Shown here: one piece after another, positions 33,776 through 42,874 of the stretch | Layout of the letters: the number at the start of each line of letters is the position of its first letter | How positions within the stretch are numbered: position 1 is the stretch's first letter | Assembly (NCBI GenBank): GCA_009772935.1 | Contig: WOUR01000022.1 | Span: forward strand, 23,670 to 87,669 | Source: Rhodospirillaceae bacterium | Lineage (GTDB): Bacteria > Pseudomonadota > Alphaproteobacteria > Reyranellales > Reyranellaceae | DNA length: 64,000 nt | Direction of reading: 5' to 3' | The notes under the pieces: model-generated | Told to the model about the DNA's origin: nothing | Databases searched by the model: none | Seen by the model: only the letters and a program-made list of their open reading frames with translations | Position numbers and translations under genes: made by a program

Positions 33776-34575
33776 TGCGCCTGAAAGATCGAGTCGCCAT
33801 TGTCGTGGGCGCCGGACAGAGCCCCGGCGAAGGCATTGGCAACGGCCGTGCCACCGCCCTCACCTTTGCGCGCGAGGGCGCCAAGGTCCTCTGCGTCGAT
33901 CACAATCTCCAGTCGGCAAAGGAAACCGTCGAGATGATCGGCGCCAACCAGGGCACGGCGGTCGCCTTCAAGGCCGACGTGACCCAGGGTGCCGACCTCA
34001 AGGCCATGGTCGACGAGACGCATGCGCGCTGGGGCCGGGTCGACATCCTGCACAACAATGTCGGCGTCTCGCTGTCGGGCGGCGATGCCGAACTGCTCGA
34101 CATCACCGAGGACGCCTTCGATCGCTGCACCGCGATCAATCTCAAGAGCTGCATCTTCGCCGCCAAGCACGTGCTGCCGATCATGCGCCAGCAGCAGAGC
34201 GGCGTGATCATCAACATCTCGTCGATGGCCGTCATCACCACCTATCCCTATGTCGCCTACAAGGCGACCAAGGCAGCGATGGTGTCCTTCACCGAACAGC
34301 TGGCCTATCAGAACGCGCAATACGGCATCCGCGCCAACGTGATCCTGCCCGGGCTGATGAACACGCCCATGGCGGTCGACACGCGCGCGCGTACGTTCAA
34401 GAAGAGCCGCGCCGAGGTCGAAGCCGAACGCGATTCCAAGGTGCCGCTGCGCAAGAAAATGGGTACCGGCTGGGACGTCGCCAATGCCGCCCTCTTCCTG
34501 GCCTCCGACGAGGCGAGCTTCATCACCGGCGTCACCCTGCCGGTCGATGGCGGCGCCAGCGTGCGGCGCGGCTAG
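33775..34575 (+). CDS. Short-chain dehydrogenase/reductase (second of three)
   Basis: 266 residues, classical SDR. Cofactor loop VVGAGQSPGEGIGNGRATAL, NNVG motif LHNNVGVSLS, active-site NISSMAVITT and YVAYKATKAAM. Starts at the ATG overlapping the previous stop rather than the GTG one codon earlier. Probably oxidises or reduces a hydroxyl of the same unknown substrate as its paralogue at 32377. Confidence 0.92.
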   Translation: MRLKDRVAIVVGAGQSPGEGIGNGRATALTFAREGAKVLCVDHNLQSAKETVEMIGANQGTAVAFKADVTQGADLKAMVDETHARWGRVDILHNNVGVSLSGGDAELLDITEDAFDRCTAINLKSCIFAAKHVLPIMRQQQSGVIINISSMAVITTYPYVAYKATKAAMVSFTEQLAYQNAQYGIRANVILPGLMNTPMAVDTRARTFKKSRAEVEAERDSKVPLRKKMGTGWDVANAALFLASDEASFITGVTLPVDGGASVRRG

Positions 34576-34602
34576 GGCACGATCCTTGCGTCGGGCGGTG
34601 CC

Positions 34603-35361
34603 ATGAACCGACTTGCCGGCAAGACCGCCCTCATCACCGGTGCCTCCTCGGGCATCGGCCGTGCCATCGCCAAGAAATTCCACGCGGAAGGGGCGACACT
34701 TCTGCTGATGGACATCACCGAGTCCGTGGTCGAAGGCGGCGAGCCGACGCACAGGATCCTGAATGTGCCCTTCTTCCAGGGTGACGTGTCGAAGGAGGAG
34801 GATGTCGAGGAAGCGGCGCGCCGGGCTGCCCTGCCAACTGGCCGGCTCGACATCGTGGTCAACGACGCCGCCATCCGCTCGGCGAAGAAGCTCACCGACA
34901 CGGGCCTGGAGGAATGGAACCGGGTGATGGAGGTGAACGTCACCGGCGTCTTCCTGATGTGCCGGGCCGCCGTGCGCCGGATGCTGACGCAGGAGATCCG
35001 CAACGAGGCGCGCGGGCGCATCGTCAACATCTCCTCGCAGCACGGCATGATTTCCTCGCCGGAGGATTTCTCCTACGGCGTCTCGAAGTCGGCGGTGGTC
35101 TACATGACCCGCCAGATCGCCTCGGACTACGGCCGCGACAGCATCATCTGCAACGCCGTGGCGCCGGGCAAGATTCTCACCGGCAAGACGGGGCGCGCGA
35201 TCGAGCCCCGCTGGATCGACTATTCCCATGCCCGCACGCCGCTGCCGCGCCTCGGCCGCTCCGAGGACGTTGCCAATGCCGCCCTGTTCCTCGCCTCCGA
35301 CGAGGCGACGTTCATCACCGGCGAGAATTTGATGGTCGACGGCGGCTGGATGGCGAACTGA
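34603..35361 (+). CDS. Short-chain dehydrogenase/reductase (third of three)
   Basis: 252 residues with the standard TGASSGIGRAI cofactor loop, VVNDAAIRSA in place of the NNAG motif, NISSQHGMIS and YGVSKSAVVYM active-site residues, and C-terminal TGENLMVDGGWMAN. Last gene of the plus-strand catabolic run; its final 47 bases overlap the 3' end of the LysR gene coming from the other strand. Confidence 0.92.
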   Translation: MNRLAGKTALITGASSGIGRAIAKKFHAEGATLLLMDITESVVEGGEPTHRILNVPFFQGDVSKEEDVEEAARRAALPTGRLDIVVNDAAIRSAKKLTDTGLEEWNRVMEVNVTGVFLMCRAAVRRMLTQEIRNEARGRIVNISSQHGMISSPEDFSYGVSKSAVVYMTRQIASDYGRDSIICNAVAPGKILTGKTGRAIEPRWIDYSHARTPLPRLGRSEDVANAALFLASDEATFITGENLMVDGGWMAN

Positions 35362-36226
35362 CCGGCAGCAGGCCAACCAGCACCTGAAGGAAGGCATGTA
35401 CGAGTCGCGCCTTCTGCCGTTCCTTCAGGTGCACGACATGGGCGTAGGTATAGATCTCGGCATCCGCGATCGGCAGGGGCCGGATGCGCGCATCGGGAAT
35501 GAACTCCGCCTCCGACACCACGCCCAAGCCAATCCCCTTGGCCACCGCCTCGCGGATCGATTCGCGACTGCCGATTTCCATGACGACCTTGGGCCGCACG
35601 TTAGCGTCCCGCATCGCCTGGTCGAAGGCGCGGCGCGTCGTCGATCCTGCTTCGCGCACGATCAGTCGTTGCCCCTCCATATCGCGCGCGCGGATGCTGC
35701 GCCGCTGCGCGAAGGGATGATCGATGGGACAGAAGGCGATGACCCGGTGGCGGCGGTAGGGAATTGCGACCAGCCGCGGATCGGGATCGACGTGGGCCAG
35801 CACCGCGACGTCGGTCCGGTAGTCGAGCAGGTCGCGCAGCGTGTCGCGCGAATTGCCAACGGTGACCGACACGTAGAGGCCGGGATGGCGGGCGTTGAAG
35901 GCCGCGAGCATGTCTGTCACGTGATATGGACCTACGGCGCCGACGCGCAGATGGCCGGTCTTGAGGCCTCGCGTCTCGTTGAGATAGTCGGCGGCCTCCT
36001 TCTCGTCGGCGAACAGGCGGCGCGTGATGTCCAGCAGGCCGCCGCCGGTCTCGGTGAGCTCAATTCGGCGGCCGCGTCGTACAAACAGCTCGACGCCAAA
36101 TTCCTGCTCCAGCGACTTCACCTGTGTGGTGATGGTGGGCTGGCTCACACCCAACTCTCGCGCGGCGGCGGTGAAGCTCAACCGCTGCGCCACGGCATGG
36201 AACGAGCGGAGCTGGGTGTGCCTCAT
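35315..36226 (-). CDS. LysR-type regulator, phosphonate catabolism type
   Basis: 303 residues. N-terminal helix-turn-helix MRHTQLRSFHAVAQRLSFTA then ELGVSQPTITTQVKSLEQEF, and a two-lobed effector domain. The N-terminus resembles the LysR subgroup linked to 2-aminoethylphosphonate catabolism (TIGR03339 as I remember it). It is divergent from the Fe-ADH/phnDCE genes across 118 bp holding a perfect inverted repeat, the normal layout for a LysR protein controlling the neighbouring operon. ATG at 36226 was chosen over an upstream start by family N-terminus. Confidence 0.9.
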   Translation of the reverse strand: MRHTQLRSFHAVAQRLSFTAAARELGVSQPTITTQVKSLEQEFGVELFVRRGRRIELTETGGGLLDITRRLFADEKEAADYLNETRGLKTGHLRVGAVGPYHVTDMLAAFNARHPGLYVSVTVGNSRDTLRDLLDYRTDVAVLAHVDPDPRLVAIPYRRHRVIAFCPIDHPFAQRRSIRARDMEGQRLIVREAGSTTRRAFDQAMRDANVRPKVVMEIGSRESIREAVAKGIGLGVVSEAEFIPDARIRPLPIADAEIYTYAHVVHLKERQKARLVHAFLQVLVGLLPVSSPSSRRRPSNSRR

Positions 36227-36233
36227 ATTGATT

Positions 36234-36254
36234 TTCTCAATGCCAGTTTGAGAA
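36234..36254. promoter_or_regulatory. Candidate LysR-type operator
   Basis: Perfect inverted repeat TTCTCAA (36234-36240), seven-base spacer, TTGAGAA (36248-36254). It begins 8 bp before the LysR start codon and 91 bp before the Fe-ADH start, a fitting place for both autoregulation and activation of the phosphonate operon. No binding data. Confidence 0.65.
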
Positions 36255-36344
36255 TGTTTGAATTGGATAAATGTGAGCAGCGACCGGAGGATTGTCAAAA
36301 GGACGACAAGTCCAAAGCCAGTGAGCCATGGGAGTGACGCGCGG

Positions 36345-37457
36345 ATGTGGCGCTACCGGAATCCGGTCGACGTGAAGTTCGGCGCCGGCGTCTTCGAGAC
36401 GCTGGGCAAGGTGCTGGCGGGCCGGGCCTATTGTCTCGTCACCTACGACGACGCCAATGGCGGTGGGGTCTTCGCCGAGTTCGCGCGGCGCGTCGTGGCC
36501 CAGGCCGGCGCGCCCGCGGTGACGGTGAGTAACATTGGCCCCAATCCCGATTTCACCGGCCTTACCCAGTCCTGCCAGACCTACGCATCGTCAGCCCGCC
36601 CCGTCGAGGCGATCGTGGCGCTGGGCGGCGGCTCGGTTATGGACGCCGCCAAGGTGCTGGCTGCCGCAAGGGGCGACTTCGAAACGGTGCGCCGTCACCT
36701 GGAGACCGGCAAGGACGGTGACGCGCTCGGTCGCACGCCGATCATCGCCATTCCCACGACGGCCGGCACCGGCAGCGAAGTCACCTCCTGGGCCACGGTT
36801 TGGGACACAGGCGCGATGAAGAAGTATTCGCTGGCCCGCGAGTCGCTCTATCCCGAGGCGGCGCTGGTCGATCCGCTGCTCACGCTCGGCCTGCCGCGCG
36901 CCATCACGATCAGCACCGGCCTCGATGCGCTCAGCCACGCGCTGGAAAGCACCTGGAACGTCAACGCCAACCCTGTATCGAGTTCGCTGGCCGAGGTTGC
37001 CGCACGGGAAGTGATCGAGGCCCTGCCGCTGCTGGCAGACGATCTCACGAACGAAGCGCTGCGCACGCGGCTGGCGCGCGCCAGTCTGTTCGCGGGCCTC
37101 GCCTTCTCCAACACCCGCACCGCGCTCGCCCATTCGCTGTCCTATCACCTGACCTTGCACCATGGCGTTCCGCACGGCATCGCCTGCTCGTTCAGCCTGC
37201 CGATGGTGATGCGCGCCGTCGCCGGCTGCGACGCGGCCTGCGATGCCTCATTGCGGCGCATCTTCGGCGACGACCTGGTTGCCGGCGCCGCGTGCCTCGA
37301 GACCTTCCTGAAGAAACTCGGTATCTCGCCCGATGCCACGGCACACGGCATCGCCGCCCGCGACTGGTCGCGTCTCGTCGACGACGCGCTGGCGGGCGAC
37401 CGGGGACGCAACTTCATCGGACGCCGGGAGGCGCTGTTGGCCGAAATGGCCGCTTAG
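36345..37457 (+). CDS. Phosphonate-associated iron-containing alcohol dehydrogenase
   Basis: 370 residues, group III Fe-ADH. NAD loop GGGSVMDAAKVLAA, TTAGTGSEVTSWATVWD, iron ligands in STGLDALSHALES and HHGVPHGIACSFS. It matches the subgroup found beside phosphonate transport genes (TIGR03405 in memory), thought to act on phosphonoacetaldehyde or a related aldehyde. ATG at 36345 is preceded by GGAG. PhnD follows after 33 bp on the same strand. The true substrate is unproven. Confidence 0.88.
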   Translation: MWRYRNPVDVKFGAGVFETLGKVLAGRAYCLVTYDDANGGGVFAEFARRVVAQAGAPAVTVSNIGPNPDFTGLTQSCQTYASSARPVEAIVALGGGSVMDAAKVLAAARGDFETVRRHLETGKDGDALGRTPIIAIPTTAGTGSEVTSWATVWDTGAMKKYSLARESLYPEAALVDPLLTLGLPRAITISTGLDALSHALESTWNVNANPVSSSLAEVAAREVIEALPLLADDLTNEALRTRLARASLFAGLAFSNTRTALAHSLSYHLTLHHGVPHGIACSFSLPMVMRAVAGCDAACDASLRRIFGDDLVAGAACLETFLKKLGISPDATAHGIAARDWSRLVDDALAGDRGRNFIGRREALLAEMAA

Positions 37458-37490
37458 TCAGTCAATAAAAAGTAAACATGGAGGAAACGA

Positions 37491-38366
37491 ATGACCAGGA
37501 TGACGCGTCGCGATCTCGGGCTTTTCACCGCGGGTTCGCTGCTGGCCGGCGGAACCGTCGCCACCGCCCGGGCCCAGCAGATCCTCAAGGTCGGCCTGAT
37601 CCCCTCCGAGGATTCGCGGGCAATGCTCGCCCAGAGCAAGGACATCCTCGACTCGGTCGAGAAGAATTCCGGGATGAAGGTCCAGGGCTTCGTCGCCACC
37701 GACTATAACGGCGTCATCGAGGCCCTGCGCGCCAAGCACCTCGACATCGCCTATCTCGGACCCTTCTCCTACGTGCTCGCCACCACCGTGACGCCGGTCG
37801 AGGCCTTCGCGATCGCCGAGACCGCCAAGGCCGGCCGCACCTACTATCACTCCAAGATCATCGCCCTGAAATCGAGCGGCATCAAAACCCTCGCCGATCT
37901 CAAGGGCAGGAACTTCGCCTTCGTCGATCCTGCCTCGACCTCGGGCTATGCCTTCCCGCTGGCGGGCCTGCTCAAGGCCGGCATCGAACCCAAGCGCGAC
38001 TTCAAGACCGTGCTGTTCACCGGCGCGCACGATGCCAATGCGCTGGCCGTCGCCAACGGCAAGGTCGATGCCGCGACCATCGCCGACCGCATCCTCGATG
38101 CCGCCATTGCCAAGGGCCACATCAAGGCCGACCAGATCCAGGTCGTGTGGGAGTCCGCACCGATCCCGGAATCGCCGATGGTGTGGCGCAAGGACCTCTC
38201 ACCTGAAACCAAGGCCAAGGTGAAGGCCGCCTTCCTGTCGATCAAGGACCTCAACTGGTCCGACCAGGGCAAGCTGAACGGCTTCAAGGAAACCAACGAT
38301 CAGGCCTACGACATCGTTCGCGAGACCGCCAGGCTCGCGAACATCGATCTCAAGAAGCAGAAGTAG
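37491..38366 (+). CDS. phnD: Phosphonate ABC transporter substrate-binding protein
   Basis: 291 residues. Twin-arginine-like signal (TRRDLGLFTAGSLLAGGTVA, cleaved near ARA-QQ). The mature protein shows PhnD-family marks: VGLIPSEDSRAMLAQS, HLDIAYLGPFSYVLAT, FVDPASTSGYAFPLAGLLKA and WESAPIPESPMVW. It delivers a phosphonate or phosphate-like ligand to PhnCE. GGAGG precedes the ATG. The gene is second in the operon after the Fe-ADH. Confidence 0.93.
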   Translation: MTRMTRRDLGLFTAGSLLAGGTVATARAQQILKVGLIPSEDSRAMLAQSKDILDSVEKNSGMKVQGFVATDYNGVIEALRAKHLDIAYLGPFSYVLATTVTPVEAFAIAETAKAGRTYYHSKIIALKSSGIKTLADLKGRNFAFVDPASTSGYAFPLAGLLKAGIEPKRDFKTVLFTGAHDANALAVANGKVDAATIADRILDAAIAKGHIKADQIQVVWESAPIPESPMVWRKDLSPETKAKVKAAFLSIKDLNWSDQGKLNGFKETNDQAYDIVRETARLANIDLKKQK

Positions 38367-38394
38367 CCCAGGCCCGAACCAGGGAGATCGACCG

Positions 38395-39237
38395 ATGATC
38401 GAAATCCGCGGCCTCGCCAAATCCTATGGCGACCACCAGGCGCTGCAGGATGTAAGCCTCTCGATCCGGCCCGGCGAGTTCGTCGTCGTGCTGGGACCGT
38501 CGGGTGCCGGCAAGTCTACCCTGCTGCGCTGCATAAACCGGCTGATCGAGCCGACAGCCGGGGACATTGTGGTCGACGGCACGTCGCTGTCGTCCAATCG
38601 CCGCGACCTGCGCCTGCTCCGGCGCAACGTCGCGATGATTTTCCAGCAGCACAATCTGGTCAAACGCCTGAGCGTGCTGAAGAACGTGCTGGTCGGCCGT
38701 ATGGCCGATCTCTCGCCAATCCTCAGCACCCTGCAGCTCTTTCCCGAAGCCGACGTGAAGATCGCCCTGCATTGCCTGGAACAGGTTGCGATGTCCCACA
38801 AGGCCCGCAATCGCGCTGACGCGCTGTCAGGTGGCGAGCAACAACGGGTCGGCATCGCCCGCGCGCTGGCCCAGCAGCCCAAGTTCATGCTGGCCGACGA
38901 GCCGGTGGCCAGCCTCGACCCCAAGACCTCGCGCACCGTGCTCAATTACCTGAAGAAGAGCTGCAAGGACTCCAACATCGCGGTGCTCTGCAATCTCCAC
39001 CAGATCGACTATGCGCTGGAGTTCGCTGAGCGGGTGGTGGGCCTGTCAGCGGGCCGGGTCGTCTATGACGGCCCGCCGGCCGGCGTCAGCGGCGACGTGA
39101 TCCGCAGCATCTATCCCGGCCTCGACGATCCCAATGTGCTCGATGCCGCGCAGCGTCTCACCGAACGCCGCCGCGCCGCAGCGGAAGCCGAGATCGCCCT
39201 GGCGATGTCCGCCGCCTCCGTCGAAGAGAGGGCCTGA
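38395..39237 (+). CDS. phnC: Phosphonate ABC transporter ATP-binding protein
   Basis: 280 residues. Walker A GPSGAGKST, Q-loop AMIFQQHNLVKRLSVLKNVL, signature LSGGEQQRVGIARAL, Walker B FMLADEPVASLDP and switch His in LCNLHQIDYAL. The spacing and the NVLVGRM segment are typical of PhnC. It supplies energy for phosphonate uptake at the inner membrane. It starts 28 bp after phnD, and phnE follows 2 bp after its stop. Confidence 0.94.
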   Translation: MIEIRGLAKSYGDHQALQDVSLSIRPGEFVVVLGPSGAGKSTLLRCINRLIEPTAGDIVVDGTSLSSNRRDLRLLRRNVAMIFQQHNLVKRLSVLKNVLVGRMADLSPILSTLQLFPEADVKIALHCLEQVAMSHKARNRADALSGGEQQRVGIARALAQQPKFMLADEPVASLDPKTSRTVLNYLKKSCKDSNIAVLCNLHQIDYALEFAERVVGLSAGRVVYDGPPAGVSGDVIRSIYPGLDDPNVLDAAQRLTERRRAAAEAEIALAMSAASVEERA

Positions 39238-39239
39238 CA

Positions 39240-40034
39240 GTGTCCCTGCAGTTCGTTGTCAACAGACCGCGCGGCCCGCTCGGCTGGTGGATCATGGTCC
39301 CGATCGGGGGCCTCACGGTCGCGGCCCTCTGGTGGTCGGCCGTCGGCACGCGCCTCAGCATATCGGGCTTCATCGACGGCCTGCCGTGGATCGGCGACTT
39401 CATCGGCCGCATGCTGCCGCCCAACTTCGCTTTCATGCAGAAGCTGGTGCAGCCCGCCATCGAGACCGTGCAGATCGCGCTGTGGGGCACCTTGCTCGGC
39501 ATCGTGCTTGCTCTGCCGGTCTGCTTCTTCGCCGCCCGGAACCTCTCGCCCCACGCTTGGGTATTCCACGGGCTGCGTCAGGTGCTGAACGTGATGCGCG
39601 GCATCAACGAGATCATCCTGGCCCTGATCTTCGTCGCCGCGGTCGGCCTGGGTCCCTTCGCCGGTGTGCTTGCGATCGCGCTGCACGGTGCCGGCATGCT
39701 CGGCAAGTTCTTCGCCGAGGCGATCGAGGAGATCGACGAGGGCCCACTGGATGCGCTGCGCGCCGCCGGCGCAGGCTCCCTGCAGCGCATCGTGTTCGGT
39801 GTGCTGCCGCAGGTCCTGCCTGCCTGGATCGGTGTCGTGCTTTATCGCTTCGAAACCAACATCCGCGTATCGACAGTGCTGGGCATGGTCGGTGCGGGCG
39901 GCATCGGCTTCGAGCTGATCAGCTCGATGAAACTGTTCGCCTACGAGGACACGGCGGCCTGTGTCATCGTCATCCTGGTCCTGGTGCTCGCCGCCGACCT
40001 CATGTCTTCGAAACTGCGTGCCATGATCCGATAG
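39240..40034 (+). CDS. phnE: Phosphonate ABC transporter permease
   Basis: 264 residues with about six membrane helices. The permease EAA-type loop is AGMLGKFFAEAIEEIDEGPL, followed by DALRAAGAGSLQRIVFGVLP. PhnE-specific stretch NVMRGINEIILALIFVAAVG is present. Start GTG at 39240, two bases after phnC. Only one permease is present, as usual; it would homodimerise. Confidence 0.93.
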   Translation: MSLQFVVNRPRGPLGWWIMVPIGGLTVAALWWSAVGTRLSISGFIDGLPWIGDFIGRMLPPNFAFMQKLVQPAIETVQIALWGTLLGIVLALPVCFFAARNLSPHAWVFHGLRQVLNVMRGINEIILALIFVAAVGLGPFAGVLAIALHGAGMLGKFFAEAIEEIDEGPLDALRAAGAGSLQRIVFGVLPQVLPAWIGVVLYRFETNIRVSTVLGMVGAGGIGFELISSMKLFAYEDTAACVIVILVLVLAADLMSSKLRAMIR

Positions 40035-40120
40035 GAGAATTCGCCAGCCGGACGGGCGCTCTCGACGGGGGCACGGCACCGCGTCATCCTCTCTGCAACG
40101 GGGTATGGGAGGAAGACAAC

Positions 40121-41713
40121 ATGCGGCTATCGATCGGACTTCTCGGTGTCGTGGCGGCGCTCGGCCTGTCGGCTGGACCTGCGCTCGCGCAGAAGAGCGG
40201 TGGCACCCTCAAGATGTACATCGCGGACAATCCGCCCAGCACCTCGATCCACGAGGAAGCGACGACCTCGACGGTCGTGCCCTTCATGGGGCTCTACAAC
40301 AACCTCGTCGTGTTCGATCAGCAGATCCCGCAGAACAGCCTCGAGACCATCCGCCCGGATCTGGCCGAGAGCTGGTCGTGGAGCGAGGACGGCAAAAAGC
40401 TGACCTTCAAGCTGGTGGGCAATGCCAAGTGGCATGACGGCAAGCCCTTCACTTCCGCCGACGTGAAGTGCACCTGGGACATGCTGACGGGCAAGAGCGA
40501 GACCCAGAAGCTGCGCAAGAACCCGCGCACGTCCTGGTACTGGAACCTCAAGGAGGTGACGACCAACGGCGACCGCGAGGTGACCTTCCATCTCGGCCAG
40601 CCGCAGCCCTCGCTGCTGATCCTGCTCGCCTCGGGCTATAGCCCCGTCTATTCGTGCCACGTGCCGACGGCACAGATGCGCACCAAGCCGATCGGCACCG
40701 GTCCCTTCAAGCTCGGCGAGTTCAAGCAGAAGGAAATCGTCAAGCTCGTCCGCAATCCCGACTACTTCAAGAAGGGCAAGCCCTACCTCGACGGCATCGA
40801 GATGCCGATCGTGCCGGCCCGCGGCACCGCCATGCTGGGATTTGTGTCGGGCCGCTACGACATGACGGCGCCCTACGCCGTCACCATCCCGCTGCTCAAG
40901 GACATCAAGACGCAGGCCGCCAGCGCCGTCTGCGAGGTCGCGCCGATGAACAACAACACCAACCTGATCGTGAACAGCGCGGCGCCGCCGTTCGACAATG
41001 CCGACATCCGCCGCGCGATGCTGCTCACCATCGACCGCAAGTCGTTCATCGACATCCTCGCCCAGGGCCACGGCGAAGCCGGCGGCGTCATGGAACCGGC
41101 CCCCGGCGGCGTCTGGGGCATGCCGAAGGAGTTGTTCGACAAGATCCAGGGCTACGGGCCCGATGTCGCCAAGAACCGCGCCGAGGCGCAGGCGATCATG
41201 AAGAAAGCGGGCTACGGGCCCGACAACCGGCTGAAGCTCAAGGTCTCGACCCGAAATCACCTGCTCTATCGCGACCCGGCCGTCATCCTGATCGACCAGC
41301 TCAAGGAGATCTACATCGACGGCGAGCTCGACCTGGTCGACACCGCTTTGTGGTTCAACAAGGTTGCGCGCAAGGACTACTCCATCGGCCTCAACACGAC
41401 CGGTAACGGCGTCGACGATCCCGACCAGACCTATTTCGAACACTATGCCTGCAAGTCGGAGCGCAACTATGTCGGCTACTGCAATCCCGAGATCGAGAAG
41501 CTCTTCCCGATCCAGTCGGCCGAGCGCGACATGGAAAAGCGCAAGAAGCTCGTCTGGGAGATCGACAAGCAGATCCTCGAGGAGGGCTTCCGGCCGATCG
41601 TCATGTGGAACGTCTCGGGAAGCTGCTGGCATCCCCACGTGAAGGGTTTCCGCCCGATGGTGAACAGCCTCTACAACGGCTCGCGCTTCGAGGACGTCTG
41701 GCTGGACAAGTAG
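40121..41713 (+). CDS. ABC transporter substrate-binding protein, peptide/opine type (family 5)
   Basis: 530 residues, signal peptide 1-23 (cleaved at ALA-QK). Family 5 extracellular-binding protein marks: DLAESWSWSEDGKKLTFKL, AKWHDGKPFTSADVKCTWDM, GTGPFKLGEF and VRNPDYFKKGKPYLDGIEMP. These bind peptides, nickel, opines or oligosaccharides in the periplasm. No permease or ATPase genes follow, so it works with a transporter elsewhere or is an orphan. GGGAGGAAG precedes the ATG. A strong terminator follows. Confidence 0.92.
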   Translation: MRLSIGLLGVVAALGLSAGPALAQKSGGTLKMYIADNPPSTSIHEEATTSTVVPFMGLYNNLVVFDQQIPQNSLETIRPDLAESWSWSEDGKKLTFKLVGNAKWHDGKPFTSADVKCTWDMLTGKSETQKLRKNPRTSWYWNLKEVTTNGDREVTFHLGQPQPSLLILLASGYSPVYSCHVPTAQMRTKPIGTGPFKLGEFKQKEIVKLVRNPDYFKKGKPYLDGIEMPIVPARGTAMLGFVSGRYDMTAPYAVTIPLLKDIKTQAASAVCEVAPMNNNTNLIVNSAAPPFDNADIRRAMLLTIDRKSFIDILAQGHGEAGGVMEPAPGGVWGMPKELFDKIQGYGPDVAKNRAEAQAIMKKAGYGPDNRLKLKVSTRNHLLYRDPAVILIDQLKEIYIDGELDLVDTALWFNKVARKDYSIGLNTTGNGVDDPDQTYFEHYACKSERNYVGYCNPEIEKLFPIQSAERDMEKRKKLVWEIDKQILEEGFRPIVMWNVSGSCWHPHVKGFRPMVNSLYNGSRFEDVWLDK

Positions 41714-41743
41714 CCGATCCAGCGAACGCCTCAGGATTGCCGG

Positions 41744-41768
41744 AAGCCGCGCCCCGTTGCGCGGCTTT
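41744..41768 (+). terminator. Intrinsic terminator after the peptide-binding protein gene
   Basis: AAGCCGCG (41744-41751), loop CCCCGTTG, CGCGGCTT (41760-41767) then T. The 8-bp GC-rich stem lies 31 bases past the stop codon and probably ends the phosphonate/binding-protein transcript. The T-run is short. Confidence 0.6.
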
Positions 41769-41872
41769 CGTGCGTTGGGGCCTGACATCGCTGCGGCCCT
41801 GAGAGTAGTGTCGAAGCCAGCGGAGGTCGCGAACAACGCGGGCCCCACACGATTCTCCAGGGAGGAGCTGAC

Positions 41873-42874
41873 ATGAGCGCATCACGCCAGGTACTTACAC
41901 GTCGGCATGCCCTGACGGGCGCGCTGCTGCTCGCATCGCCGGGAATCGCGACGGGCAAGGCCATGGCAGCCGACTGGCCGGAGCGCTCGATCCGCATGAT
42001 CATCCCGTTCGCCGCGGGCTCCGGCGCCGACACGGTCGGCCGCACCTTCGGCGAGCAGCTCGCGAAAGCGCTGGGCCAGCCGGTCGTCATCGACAACAAG
42101 GGCGGCGCCGGCGGCCTGCTGGGCACTGCGGAGGGCGCACGTGCGCCGGCCGACGGCTATACGCTGCTGCTCACCTCGCAGGGCGCGACCGTCTTCAACA
42201 TGGGTCTCTACAAGGCGCCCGGCTACGATCCGCTGAAGGATCTCATTCCGGTGTCGACGACCGGAATCCTGACCAACGTCATGGTCGTCTCGACGGCCAA
42301 CCCGGCCAGGACCGTCGCCGACGTGGTCGCCCAGGCACGCGCCAGGCCGGGCGAACTCACCTACGGGTCGAGCGGCGTCGGCAGCAGCCTTCACATGTCG
42401 GGCGTGATCCTGGAGCAGCGCACCGGCGTCAAACTGCAGCACGTGCCCTATCGCGGCGCGCCGGCCGCGGTGCTCGCCGTCATCAATGGCGAGGTCACCA
42501 CGGGCTTCTTCAATGCGCCCACGGTGGTCGGCCAGATCAAGGCCGGCAAGCTGAAGGCGCTGGCCGTCACCACGAAAGATCGCTCCGTCATCCTGCCCGA
42601 CGTGCCGACCATGATGGAGGCGGGCATCCCGGACTACGTCGTCGCGACCTGGCTGGGCTTTGCCGTGCCGACCGGCACCCCCGCGCCGATCGTGGCCCGC
42701 CTCAACGCCGAGATCGGCCGCATCGCCCAGATGCCGGACGTGAAGGAGAAGCTCCTGGTCCAGGGCTTCGAGGTCCTGCGCCCCGACACCCCCGCCGCCG
42801 CCCGCAAGCTGATCCAGGAAGATCAGGCACTCTGGCTGCCCATCATCAAGGCGTCGGGCGCAACGGCGGAGTAG
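41873..42874 (+). CDS. Bug family tripartite tricarboxylate-type binding protein (TctC-like)
   Basis: 333 residues. Signal with RRHALTGALLLASPGIATGK, then the Bug pattern: WPERSIRMIIPFAAGSGADT, GQPVVIDNKGGAGGLLGTAE, YKAPGYDPLKDLIPVSTTG, LTYGSSGVGSSLHMSGVILE and VPTMMEAGIPDYV. Periplasmic binding of a carboxylate or amide ligand. No TctA/TctB membrane genes are adjacent, which is common for Bug proteins. Start ATG at 41873 after GGGAGGAG. Convergent and directly abutting the DUF1194 gene. Confidence 0.92.
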   Translation: MSASRQVLTRRHALTGALLLASPGIATGKAMAADWPERSIRMIIPFAAGSGADTVGRTFGEQLAKALGQPVVIDNKGGAGGLLGTAEGARAPADGYTLLLTSQGATVFNMGLYKAPGYDPLKDLIPVSTTGILTNVMVVSTANPARTVADVVAQARARPGELTYGSSGVGSSLHMSGVILEQRTGVKLQHVPYRGAPAAVLAVINGEVTTGFFNAPTVVGQIKAGKLKALAVTTKDRSVILPDVPTMMEAGIPDYVVATWLGFAVPTGTPAPIVARLNAEIGRIAQMPDVKEKLLVQGFEVLRPDTPAAARKLIQEDQALWLPIIKASGATAE

